NCBI GenBank assembly: GCA_963850195.1
Contig: CAWKKD010000003.1
Span: 62,001 to 126,000, forward strand
DNA length: 64,000 nt
Direction of reading: 5' to 3'
From: Actinoallomurus sp963850195
Lineage (GTDB): Bacteria > Actinomycetota > Actinomycetes > Streptosporangiales > Streptosporangiaceae
Under the pieces are notes generated by a model, which had not been told where the DNA came from, did not search any database, and saw only the letters and a program-made list of their open reading frames with translations. The translations under genes were made by a program, and so were the position numbers. This document shows, one piece after another, positions 56,579-64,000 of this stretch; within the stretch, counting starts at the first letter, position 1, and each line of letters starts with the position of its first letter.

Positions 56579-57796
56579 ATGGAGACCCTGGCTGCCTGCC
56601 CGCACTGCCGCACGGTGATGCTTCCGGGCCAGGCCGAGTGCCTGAGCTGCGGTCGGCAGGCCCAGGCGGTGCCCGCGGAGACGAAGCACACGCACGTGCC
56701 GGACGAGGCGGTGGCGTTCTGCCCGTTCTGCGCCGGCGGCGGGGAGGTACTCGCCGCGCCTGCGCCGCAGCCCACACTGTGGCTCGACGCGAAGCCCGAT
56801 CGCCGCGTCCTCCGCGCGCTGGTCCTGATCGGCGGCGGGCTGCTGCTCGCCGTCGGTGTGATGTTCGGGGTACGGTCGCTGTTCTTCACGCCGGAGGACG
56901 CGATCAACGATCACTTCACGGCTCTCGCCAGGCGTGATCCGGCCGCCGCGCTGGACACCCTCGACACGAGAGGGCGCCGGCAGATGAGCGGGCTGCCGCT
57001 CGCGCGCGCAGGCGCGCTCCGCAGCCCCGACTACCGTCCGCCGACGGACGTGCGCGTCGACAAGGTCGAGACGTACGACGACGCGTTCGCCCGGTCGGAC
57101 ACCACGAACATGGTCCGGGCGACGGTGCACTTCCGCGTCGGCGCGCATCGGCAGAACGCCGTCATCTTCCTGGTACGCGACAAGAAGAGTTCCTGGCTGT
57201 TCTTCCACCGCTGGCGGCTCCTCAACGCGGCCGGATCCGTGGCGGCCGACGTCGCGAGCTCCAGCGGGGTGATGGTCGCCGGGCAGCCGATCGCCAAGGG
57301 GCAGGAGGACGAGGGGATCGAGAGCCCCGCCTTCGCCGGTGAGTACACCGTCCGGCTACCCGGCAACCCGCTGCTGGAGTCCGCACCCGGATCGGTCCTG
57401 GTCTCGTACGGCTACGAGAGCCCGGCGGTGGCCCGGCTCCAGCCGACGCTCCGGCCGCTCGCGCAGGACGGCGCCGCGGCCATGGTCCATGCCTACCTTG
57501 ACGCGTGTGCGAAGAGCACCGACGCCGGACCGGAGGGATGCCCGCTCTCGAGCGGCCACTACGACGCGTCGAACGTGAGCTGGACGATCGACGCGTACCC
57601 GCAGGTCACCGTGGAGATGGTCGACGGAGTACCGACGGTGAGCACCAACACCCTCGGGTCGGCGACGGTATCGGGGAACGACCGTGACCTGTACGGCGAG
57701 ACCTCGCACTTCTCCGAGAAGACGGACGTCTCCGTCACGGGCTCGCTGGTGCTGGTGGACGGCGGGAAGATCTCGTTCAGACCCGGCGCCGACTGA
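56579..57796 (+). CDS. Zinc-ribbon single-pass membrane protein
   Basis: A 405-aa protein. Two N-terminal CxxC ribbons (CPHC with CLSC, then CPFC) precede a membrane helix at about residues 78-103 and an extracellular region of about 300 residues in two parts: an NTF2-like start (PEDAINDHFTALARRDPAAALD) and a beta-rich C-terminus (VLVSYGYESPAV, PQVTVEMVDGVPTV). No enzyme motif is recognised. It begins 44 bases after the M48 gene with AAGGAG before the ATG. The shared ribbon-plus-membrane design suggests the two work together. Confidence 0.75.
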   Translation: METLAACPHCRTVMLPGQAECLSCGRQAQAVPAETKHTHVPDEAVAFCPFCAGGGEVLAAPAPQPTLWLDAKPDRRVLRALVLIGGGLLLAVGVMFGVRSLFFTPEDAINDHFTALARRDPAAALDTLDTRGRRQMSGLPLARAGALRSPDYRPPTDVRVDKVETYDDAFARSDTTNMVRATVHFRVGAHRQNAVIFLVRDKKSSWLFFHRWRLLNAAGSVAADVASSSGVMVAGQPIAKGQEDEGIESPAFAGEYTVRLPGNPLLESAPGSVLVSYGYESPAVARLQPTLRPLAQDGAAAMVHAYLDACAKSTDAGPEGCPLSSGHYDASNVSWTIDAYPQVTVEMVDGVPTVSTNTLGSATVSGNDRDLYGETSHFSEKTDVSVTGSLVLVDGGKISFRPGAD

Positions 57797-57798
57797 CG

Positions 57799-59223
57799 TC
57801 ACTCGACGGGGACCTCGCGGCCGTCTTCGGCCCAGAGAGTATGGAAGACGCCGTCGCGGTCGATACGGCGGTAGGTGTGCGCGCCGAAGTTGTCGCGCAG
57901 GGCCTGGATGAGCGAGGCCGGGCCGCGCTCGCGGCGGAAGCCGTCGTAGTAGGCGAGCGCCGAGGAGAACGCCGGCGTCGGCACGCCCAGCCCGACGGCG
58001 GCGCGCACCACCTGCCGCCACGCCGGCTGGCCGCCCGCGATCGCGTCGCGGAAGTAGCCGTCCAGCAGGAGGTTGGCCAGGTCCGGCTCGCGGTCGTAGG
58101 CGTCCTTGATCCGGTCGAGGAACCGGGCGCGGATGATGCAGCCGCCCCGCCAGATCGTGGCCAGCGTCCCCGGGTCGACGTCCCAGCCATATTCCTGCGA
58201 GGCCGCGCCGATCTGCTCGAACCCCTGCGCGTACGCGACGACCTTCGAGGCGTACAGCGCGTCGCGTACCGGATCCACGAGGTCGGTCCCGTCCGGTTTG
58301 GACTCCGGGCCCGGCAGCGTACGCGCGGCACGTACCCGCTGCTCCTTGCGCGCCGACAGCGCGCGGGCGAAGACGGCCTCGGTGATCGCGGTCAGCGGTA
58401 CGCCGAGCTCCAGCGCGGACTGGGCGGTCCAGCGGCCGGTGCCCTTCTGCTCGGCCTGGTCGAGGATCACCTCGACGAGCGGCCGCCCGGTCGCCGCGTC
58501 GGCGTGCGCCAGGACCGTCGCGGTGATCTCGATGAGGAACGACTCGAGGTCGCCCTCGTTCCAGCGTTCGAAGACCTCGGCGATCCGCGGCGCGGACAGC
58601 CCCGCCGTGTGCGTGAGCAGGTCGTAGGCCTCGGCGATGAGCTGCATGTCGGCGTACTCGATGCCGTTGTGGGCCATCTTGACGTAGTGGCCGGCCCCGT
58701 CCGGCCCGATGTACGCGCAGCACGGCGTGCCGTCCACCTGCGCCGCGATCGTGGTCAGGATCGGCGCGACGGCGTCGTACGCCTGGCGCGGCCCGCCCGG
58801 CATGATGCTCGGCCCGTACAGCGCGCCCTCCTCACCACCGGAGATGCCGGTGCCGAGGAAGTGGACGCCGCGTTCGGCCAGGGCCGCGCCCCGGCGGCGG
58901 GTGTCCAGGAAGTGGGAGTTGCCGCCGTCGATGATGATGTCGCCCTCGTCGAGCAACGGCACCAGCTCGTCGATCACCGCGTCGACCGGGCCACCGGCCT
59001 TCACCATGATCACGACCCGGCGCGGCCGGTCGAGCGCGGCCACGAACTCCGGGGCCGTGTACGCCGCGGTGAAGTCGCCCTCGTGCCCGTACCGCGAGAC
59101 CAGCTCTTCCGTACGGCTGCCGGTCCGGTTGTGCACGGCGATGGGGAACCCATGCCGCGCGATGTTCCGCGCGAGGTTCTGGCCCATGACGGCGAGTCCG
59201 GTGACACCGATTTCGCTTCCCAT
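57799..59223 (-). CDS. gnd: 6-phosphogluconate dehydrogenase, decarboxylating
   Basis: A 474-aa enzyme of the long (homodimeric) type that converts 6-phosphogluconate and NADP+ to ribulose 5-phosphate, CO2 and NADPH. Markers are the NADP fold GVTGLAVMGQNLARNIARHG, GISGGEEGALYGPSIMPGG (substrate loop) and catalytic KMAHNGIEYADMQ. The ATG at 59223 is chosen; the frame is open further but without conserved sequence. Its stop faces the zinc-ribbon gene with only two bases between. Many actinobacteria carry only the short F420-type or NAD-type enzyme; this is the standard NADP form. Confidence 0.95.
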   Translation of the reverse strand: MGSEIGVTGLAVMGQNLARNIARHGFPIAVHNRTGSRTEELVSRYGHEGDFTAAYTAPEFVAALDRPRRVVIMVKAGGPVDAVIDELVPLLDEGDIIIDGGNSHFLDTRRRGAALAERGVHFLGTGISGGEEGALYGPSIMPGGPRQAYDAVAPILTTIAAQVDGTPCCAYIGPDGAGHYVKMAHNGIEYADMQLIAEAYDLLTHTAGLSAPRIAEVFERWNEGDLESFLIEITATVLAHADAATGRPLVEVILDQAEQKGTGRWTAQSALELGVPLTAITEAVFARALSARKEQRVRAARTLPGPESKPDGTDLVDPVRDALYASKVVAYAQGFEQIGAASQEYGWDVDPGTLATIWRGGCIIRARFLDRIKDAYDREPDLANLLLDGYFRDAIAGGQPAWRQVVRAAVGLGVPTPAFSSALAYYDGFRRERGPASLIQALRDNFGAHTYRRIDRDGVFHTLWAEDGREVPVE

Positions 59224-59329
59224 GAGTTCGACGGTTACCACCAGAGCCGCGCCTAACCCCGAACACCCGGTCGTCTCCTCCCGCGCCGCCCACCGGCACG
59301 CGTCATAGGCGGACATAACTCGTAAAGTC

Positions 59330-59358
59330 TTGATTACTGCGAATTATCGGGATTAGAT
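59330..59358 (+). promoter_or_regulatory. Sigma70-like promoter before the aminotransferase fragment
   Basis: TTGATT (59330-59335), a 17-base spacer and TTAGAT (59353-59358) in an AT-rich stretch, about 75 bases before the truncated class V aminotransferase gene. Confidence 0.5.
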
Positions 59359-59433
59359 CAAAATGCGGTCCAATGGGGAGATCGCAGTCGGGGAGGCGTG
59401 CGCATCTTGCGGCATTGGGGGAAAGCGGCGGTC

Positions 59434-59868
59434 ATGTCCGGCCGGCAGGCCGACCGGTTGGCGGGAGACCGCGCCGAGCGCACATTTCTCGCGAGATATC
59501 CTGACTATTCGCTGACGCGGCGCTTAGACGAGCTTCGCGCGACGGATTACGGCTATCTCGACGCCGGTGGCCACGTCTACCTCGACTACGGCGGGGCAGG
59601 TCTCCCGGCGGACGGCCAGCTATCGGCGCACACGGTGCGTATGCGGGGGAACTGTTTCGGCAATCCGCATTCGGCGAATCCGACGTCCGCACGCGCCACC
59701 GAACTCGTCGAGCGGACCCGCGCGCGAATACTCGAGTTCTTCAACGCCTCACCGGCCGAGTATGCGGTGATCTTCACGCCGAACGCCACCGGGGCGTGCC
59801 GGCTGGTCGGTGAGTCCTATCCGTTCGACCGAGATAACGGTCTCGTTCTCACCCTGGACAACCACAAA
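59434..59868 (+). pseudogene. Class V aminotransferase, N-terminal fragment
   Basis: About 145 residues resemble the start of a PLP-dependent class V aminotransferase of the molybdenum-cofactor-sulfurase/cysteine-desulfurase kind (YLDAGGHVYLDYGGAGLPADGQL, GNPHSANPTSARATELVERTRARILEFFNA, VIFTPNATGACRLVGESYPF, LVLTLDNH). The sequence then changes abruptly into the antisense of an ABC transporter gene near 59868. The catalytic Lys and the rest (about 250-400 residues in kin) are missing. The ATG at 59434 has GGGGGAAAG upstream, and the original promoter seems intact. The formal frame runs to 60891 but is meaningless past the junction. Confidence 0.75.
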
Positions 59869-60975
59869 GGGCGTGCGTTCCGGTGCCACCGGCGGCGCGA
59901 CCTGGGCGAACCTCCGTGCCCACTCGCGCGGCGTGTCCTCGTCGGCGAGGCGTTCGTAGACCTCCTCGAGCTGGTCGGTCTGGAAGTACGCGCGCGCCGC
60001 GTCCGGCGTGCCGAAGAACGCGAGATGGCCCTCGGCGGTCAGGAACGCCACCTTGTCGCACAGGGCGAGGTCCGGCGGCGCGTGCGTGGTCAGCACGACG
60101 GTCGAACCGGCGCCCGCGAGACGCCGCAGCAGGCGCATCAGGTCGGCGGAGGCCGCCGGGTCCAGGCCCGAGGTCGGCTCGTCGAGGTAGAGCGCGCCCG
60201 GCCTGGTCAGCAGGTCAACCGCGATGCTCGCGCGCTTGCGCTCGCCGCCGCTCAGCGACCCGACGCGCGTGTCGGCGCGCGCGGTGAGGTCGAGGGCGCG
60301 CAGCACCCGGCGTACGGCGTCGTCGATTTCTTCCGCGGAGGTGCCGGCGGGCAGCCGCAGCCGCGCGGCGTACCGGAGGGTGCGGGCGAGCGGCAGCTCA
60401 CGATGGATGATGTCGTCCTGCGGCACGTAGCCGAAGGACGCGGGGTCGCCGTCGACGCGCACCTCACCCGACGCGGGCGGGCGCACCCCGGACACGGCGT
60501 CGAGCAGGGTCGTCTTCCCACTGCCGCTGGCGCCGACGATCGCGACCAGCTCGCCGGGCTCGATCGTCATCGACACGTCATGCAGCGTCCGGCGCCCGCC
60601 GGTCCACTGCCCGGCCGACCGTACGTCGATGCGCAGGCCCGCGTCGCACGACTCGCGCGAGGCGTCCAGTGCGGCGTGCGCCTCGGACGCGGGGAGCGTC
60701 CACAGCCGCGCGGATGTCAGGGCGCGCACCGTGGTGGAGTACCGGTTCTCGCTGGTCCGCACCGGCCCGTCGAGTTCGCCGGAGGCGACCGCGATGATCA
60801 GGTCGGCCGGCTCGCCCGCGCGGCACACGACCGCGTCGGCATCGACGGTGACCAGCGCCAGCGCCGGTTCGAGCGCGTGCAACCGCCGTAGCGGCAGCCC
60901 GCGCAGCGGCGCCATCCGGCGTAACGCCCGCAGCCGCTCGCCCGTCTCACGCCATCCGGTCGTACGTGCGTCCAC
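59749..60975 (-). CDS. ABC transporter ATP-binding protein, C-terminally truncated
   Basis: The 408-codon frame begins at a GTG (60975) behind GGGGGAAC. Residues about 20-100 look like a small cyclic-nucleotide-binding-like domain (VDADAVVCRAGEPADLIIAVASGEL). The ABC domain follows, with Walker A GASGSGKTTL, signature LSGGERKRAS, Walker B ALYLDEPTSGLD and switch His in LTTHAP. Kin of the ABCG type continue into an ABC-2 permease domain. Here similarity ends at about VAPERTP (near 59875), and the last about 40 residues are antisense of the aminotransferase fragment. The export partner is thus missing and the protein is probably non-functional. Confidence 0.75.
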   Translation of the reverse strand: MDARTTGWRETGERLRALRRMAPLRGLPLRRLHALEPALALVTVDADAVVCRAGEPADLIIAVASGELDGPVRTSENRYSTTVRALTSARLWTLPASEAHAALDASRESCDAGLRIDVRSAGQWTGGRRTLHDVSMTIEPGELVAIVGASGSGKTTLLDAVSGVRPPASGEVRVDGDPASFGYVPQDDIIHRELPLARTLRYAARLRLPAGTSAEEIDDAVRRVLRALDLTARADTRVGSLSGGERKRASIAVDLLTRPGALYLDEPTSGLDPAASADLMRLLRRLAGAGSTVVLTTHAPPDLALCDKVAFLTAEGHLAFFGTPDAARAYFQTDQLEEVYERLADEDTPREWARRFAQVAPPVAPERTPFVVVQGENETVISVERIGLTDQPARPGGVRREDHRILGR

Positions 60976-61103
60976 GACGTTCCCCCGCCCCGTGCGGCGG
61001 CCCCTGCCGCACCCTCGGTCACTCTCACACAGGGACGAGACGCCGTGAAGGGTATAAATCCGGCACTTCCCCACGACCTGCGCGATGTTAACGCCGCTCC
61101 ACC

Positions 61104-62741
61104 GTGGGAAACCCGTACGCCGTGGACAGCGCGCGACTGCTCAAGGACCGCTACCGCCTCGGCAACGTCGTCGGCCGTGGAGGCATGGGCGTCGTCTGGC
61201 TGGCGACGGACGAACTCCTCGACCGGAAGGTCGCGGTCAAGGAGGTCCGCTACCCGCCCGGCCTCGCCGACGCCGAACGCGACGACCTCCGGCGCCGTAC
61301 GCTCCGCGAGGCGCGGACCACCGCGCGGCTCAGCCACCCCAACGTGGTCGGCCTGTTCGACGTCGTCGAGGCCGAGGACCGGCCGTGGATCGTCATGGAG
61401 TTCATCCCGTCCCGGTCGCTCGCCGAGACCGTACGCGAGGACGGCCCGCTCAGCCCCGAACGCACCGCCGAGGTGGGACTCCAACTGCTCGAGGGGCTGT
61501 GCGCCGCGCACACGGCCGGCGTTTTGCACCGTGACGTCAAGCCCGGCAACGTCCTGCTCGGCGAGGACGGGCGGGTCGTGCTCGGCGACTTCGGCATCGC
61601 GACCGCCAAGGGCGGCGCGACCGTCACCTCCTCGGGCGTGCTGATCGGCTCGCCCTCCTACATGGCGCCCGAACGCGCGCGCGGCGGCGAGATCGGCTCC
61701 GCGTCGGACCTGTGGTCGCTCGGCGCCACGCTCTACACGGCCGTCGAGGGCCACCCGCCCTTCGACCGCGACAGCCCGATGGCCATCCTCGCCGCCGTCG
61801 TGACGGAGGATCCCGACCCGCCACACCGCGCCGGACCGCTGTGGCCGCTGATCCGCGCCCTGCTCCAGCGGGATCCGGAGGTACGGCCGGGCCGGGTCAC
61901 CGTCGAGCGGATGCTGCGAGAGATCACGGAGAGCGCCACCCCGGCGCCCGCCGACCCGCCGAACCCGAGCCGCGATTCCCAGGCGGACGCGGGCCAGGAG
62001 CCGTTCCGGGCTCGGGCGGACGCGGGCCGGGAGTCACTCCGGTTCCCGGTGGGCGCGGGCCGTTCGGCTTCGAGTTCCGGTGAGGACCGCGACGACCCGG
62101 AGATCACCGGACGGCAGGGGCGGGCGTGGCGCGGGCGGGTCGTCCTCGCGGCGGCCGTGGTCCTGGTCGCCGTCGCCGCGCTCCTCGCGCGTCACCTGCT
62201 CGCGGGCGGGCCGCCGAAGGCCGCGCACAGACGTCCCCCGGCGACACCGGCGCCCGTACGGAGCCCGACGACGCCGAAGCCCACACCCTCCAGCGCGCTG
62301 CCCGACGGCTACCGCTGGTACCACGACCGTACGCAGTTCTCGATCGGCGTGCCGGACGGCTGGACCGTGTCCCACCGCGGCCACTACCTGTACGTCGACG
62401 ACCCGAAGAGCGCGCGCTACCTGATCGTGGACCAGACCGGCTCGCCGAAGTCCGACCCCCTCAAGGACTGGCGCGAGCAGGAGCGGAACCGTACGTCGAG
62501 CTACCCCGGCTACCACCGGATCCGGCTGGAGTCGGTCCGTTATCCGCAGGCGAAGAAGGCCGCCGACTGGGAGTTCACCTACGACGGCTCGCACGGGCGT
62601 ACCCACATCCTCAACCGCAACGTGCTGGTGAACGGCAGGCACGCGTACGCCCTGTACTGGTCGGCGCCGCAGGGTTCGTGGACCGAGAGCCGAGGGGTGT
62701 TCGACGCCTTCGCGGCCACGTTCCGGCCGGCCACCACGTGA
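61104..62741 (+). CDS. Membrane Ser/Thr protein kinase with extracellular sensor domain
   Basis: A 545-aa kinase of the PknB type. Kinase domain residues about 15-275 show GRGGMGVV, VAVKEV, HRDVKPGNVLL, GDFGIA and APERARG. A Pro/Asp-rich linker with repeated DAGxE units precedes a membrane helix at about 345-366. An extracellular domain of about 140 residues (LPDGYRWYHDRTQFSIGVPDGWTV to FAATFRP) resembles the PsbP-like domains hung on other actinobacterial kinases. The GTG at 61104 has no clear ribosome site; a GTG six codons on is possible. It is divergent from the truncated ABC gene. Confidence 0.88.
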   Translation: MGNPYAVDSARLLKDRYRLGNVVGRGGMGVVWLATDELLDRKVAVKEVRYPPGLADAERDDLRRRTLREARTTARLSHPNVVGLFDVVEAEDRPWIVMEFIPSRSLAETVREDGPLSPERTAEVGLQLLEGLCAAHTAGVLHRDVKPGNVLLGEDGRVVLGDFGIATAKGGATVTSSGVLIGSPSYMAPERARGGEIGSASDLWSLGATLYTAVEGHPPFDRDSPMAILAAVVTEDPDPPHRAGPLWPLIRALLQRDPEVRPGRVTVERMLREITESATPAPADPPNPSRDSQADAGQEPFRARADAGRESLRFPVGAGRSASSSGEDRDDPEITGRQGRAWRGRVVLAAAVVLVAVAALLARHLLAGGPPKAAHRRPPATPAPVRSPTTPKPTPSSALPDGYRWYHDRTQFSIGVPDGWTVSHRGHYLYVDDPKSARYLIVDQTGSPKSDPLKDWREQERNRTSSYPGYHRIRLESVRYPQAKKAADWEFTYDGSHGRTHILNRNVLVNGRHAYALYWSAPQGSWTESRGVFDAFAATFRPATT

Positions 62742-62896
62742 CCTCTTGAGGCGCCTGCGCGATTTGTGACGATCAGGTTGCGATGTCGTAACCGTCCCAT
62801 GTCGCGGCTCGTCGGGCTCTGTACGGGATTGCGCCGATGGGAATACGTTGTGCGCCCAAACAAACTGTTCCTGGGGAGCTCGAAGAAGGTGTCGAC

Positions 62897-63988
62897 GTGA
62901 GATTCAGGCGTACGGCGTGTATCGCGGCGATCGCGGCGATGGCGACCACGGGCCTCGTGGCCTGCGGCAGCGACGACAGCAAGGGCGGCAAGTCCACCGG
63001 CAGCGAGGCCAAGGCCAAGGGCAAGATCGGGATCATCCTCCCCGACACCAAGTCCTCGGTGCGCTGGGAGAGCTTCGACCGCCCGCTGCTGACCGCGGCG
63101 TTCAAGTCGGCCGGGATCCCGGCCGACATCCAGAACGCCGAGGGCGACAAGCAGCGGATGCAGACGATCGCCGACCAGATGATCACGAACGGCGTGACCA
63201 TGCTGGCGATCGTCAATCTCGACTCCAACTCCGGCGCGGCCATCGAGACCAAGGCCAAGGCGCAGGGCGTCCAGACGATCGACTACGACCGTCTCACGCT
63301 CGGCGGCTCCGCCGATTACTACGTGTCGTTCGACGGCGTCGAGGTCGGCCGCACCCAGGGCGAGGGCCTGCAGAAGTGCCTGGGCGACAAGGCCGCCAAC
63401 ATCGTCTACCTGAACGGCTCGCCGACGGACAACAACGCGACGCTCTTCAAGCAGGGCGCGCATGAGGTCCTCGACAAGGTGACCACCTACAAGAAGGTCG
63501 CCGAGCAGGACGTGCCCGACTGGGACAACCAGAAGGCCGCCACGATCTTCGAGCAGATGTACACGCAGCAGAAGGGCAAGATCGACGGCGTCCTCGCCGC
63601 CAATGACGGCCTGGGCAACTCCGCGGTGTCCATCCTCAAGAAGAACAGCGCCGCCGGCAAGGTGCCCGTCACCGGCCAGGACGCCACGCCCCAGGGTCTG
63701 CAGAACGTGCTCGAGGGCACGCAGTGCATGACGGTCTACAAGCCCATCAAGGACGAGGCCGACGCCCTGGTCAAGGTCGTCACCGCGCTCGCCAAGGGCC
63801 AGAAGCCGCAGACCAACGGCACCTCCAACGACCCCCAGGGCAAGCGCGCCGTGCCCTCGATCCTGCTCAAGCCGATCGGTGTCTACAAGGACAACGTGAA
63901 GCAGGTCGTCACCGACGGGTTCGTCAAGCTCACCGAGCTCTGCAAGGGCTCCTTCGCCGCCAAGTGCAAGGCGGCTGGAATCGAGTGA
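62897..63988 (+). CDS. Xylose-type sugar ABC transporter substrate-binding lipoprotein
   Basis: A 363-aa periplasmic binding protein of the XylF/RbsB class. The lipoprotein signal ends in LVAC (lipidated Cys about residue 23), and the mature part has KIGIILPDTKSSVRWESFDRPLL, DQMITNGVTMLAIVNLDSNSGAAI, PVTGQDATPQGLQNVLEGTQCMTVYKPI. These are typical of D-xylose binding proteins, although related sugars are possible. The start GTG at 62897 follows GAAGAAGG. ATPase and permease genes are expected after the window edge; the bases after the stop (CCCGACCGGGGT) look like the start of a hairpin. Confidence 0.9.
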   Translation: MRFRRTACIAAIAAMATTGLVACGSDDSKGGKSTGSEAKAKGKIGIILPDTKSSVRWESFDRPLLTAAFKSAGIPADIQNAEGDKQRMQTIADQMITNGVTMLAIVNLDSNSGAAIETKAKAQGVQTIDYDRLTLGGSADYYVSFDGVEVGRTQGEGLQKCLGDKAANIVYLNGSPTDNNATLFKQGAHEVLDKVTTYKKVAEQDVPDWDNQKAATIFEQMYTQQKGKIDGVLAANDGLGNSAVSILKKNSAAGKVPVTGQDATPQGLQNVLEGTQCMTVYKPIKDEADALVKVVTALAKGQKPQTNGTSNDPQGKRAVPSILLKPIGVYKDNVKQVVTDGFVKLTELCKGSFAAKCKAAGIE

Positions 63989-64000
63989 CCCGACCGGGGT

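Noticed and set aside
59398..60891. A continuous frame joining the aminotransferase fragment to 340 further residues
   Set aside because: Past 59868 it is the antisense of the ABC ATPase gene, so the apparent fusion is not a real protein.

Overview
The window is very GC-rich, densely packed actinobacterial DNA. GTG and TTG starts are frequent and genes commonly overlap by 1 to 4 bases. DUF4193, DUF3710, DUF3159 and DUF4235 proteins, proline-rich Ser/Thr kinases, an F420-type luciferase-like oxidoreductase, a sortase substrate and a Pnkp-Hen1 RNA-repair pair point to a filamentous actinomycete. I think of the Streptosporangiales (Actinomadura or Actinoallomurus type), but genus is inference. 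I saw no rRNA, tRNA, CRISPR array, intact insertion sequence or prophage.

Layout. 0-9.8 kb: the end of an inositol monophosphatase gene, a two-component system, a secreted GH18 chitinase behind a palindromic operator, two tandem membrane Ser/Thr kinases (one fused to an oligopeptide-binding-protein domain) and two small conserved genes. 10-19.4 kb: DUF4235, valS and a flavodoxin-like gene, then a tightly coupled six-gene minus-strand operon (13.4-16.5 kb) with MauE-like and MauD-like redox membrane proteins and a Tat-type exported 10-cysteine protein, then an AI-2E-family permease, dut and DUF3710. 19.4-21.5 kb: a divergent YeiH-type exporter and LysR regulator.

21.5-41.8 kb is a potassium-homeostasis island. 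It holds a small membrane protein, a 27-aa peptide, kdpFABC (kdpB frameshifted in this sequence), a first kdpD, a KimA-like permease, a second kdpD, kdpE and a second KimA-like permease. The conserved OB-fold and DUF3159 genes, two TrkA-type RCK proteins and a third KimA-like permease follow. Direct repeats related to GTTAAGG with about one-turn spacing lie both upstream of the kdp operon and just after kdpE in front of the second KimA-like gene. They are good candidates for a shared KdpE operator.

41.8-64 kb: a TRAM-type RNA methyltransferase, an FGE-like protein, Cu/Zn SOD, a DoxX-like protein, an MmpS-like lipoprotein, a holin-like protein and a 772-aa LPXTG-anchored cysteine-rich protein. 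Then come an LLM oxidoreductase, a TetR/hydrolase pair, hen1-pnkp, an M48 protease followed by a zinc-ribbon membrane protein, and 6-phosphogluconate dehydrogenase. Next is a head-on junction between a truncated class V aminotransferase and a truncated ABC transporter. A third sensor kinase and a xylose-type periplasmic binding lipoprotein close the window.

The strongest leads for something undescribed are the Mau-like cysteine-rich export operon, the kinase-OppA fusion, and the three-KimA/two-KdpD potassium island with its repeated operator.
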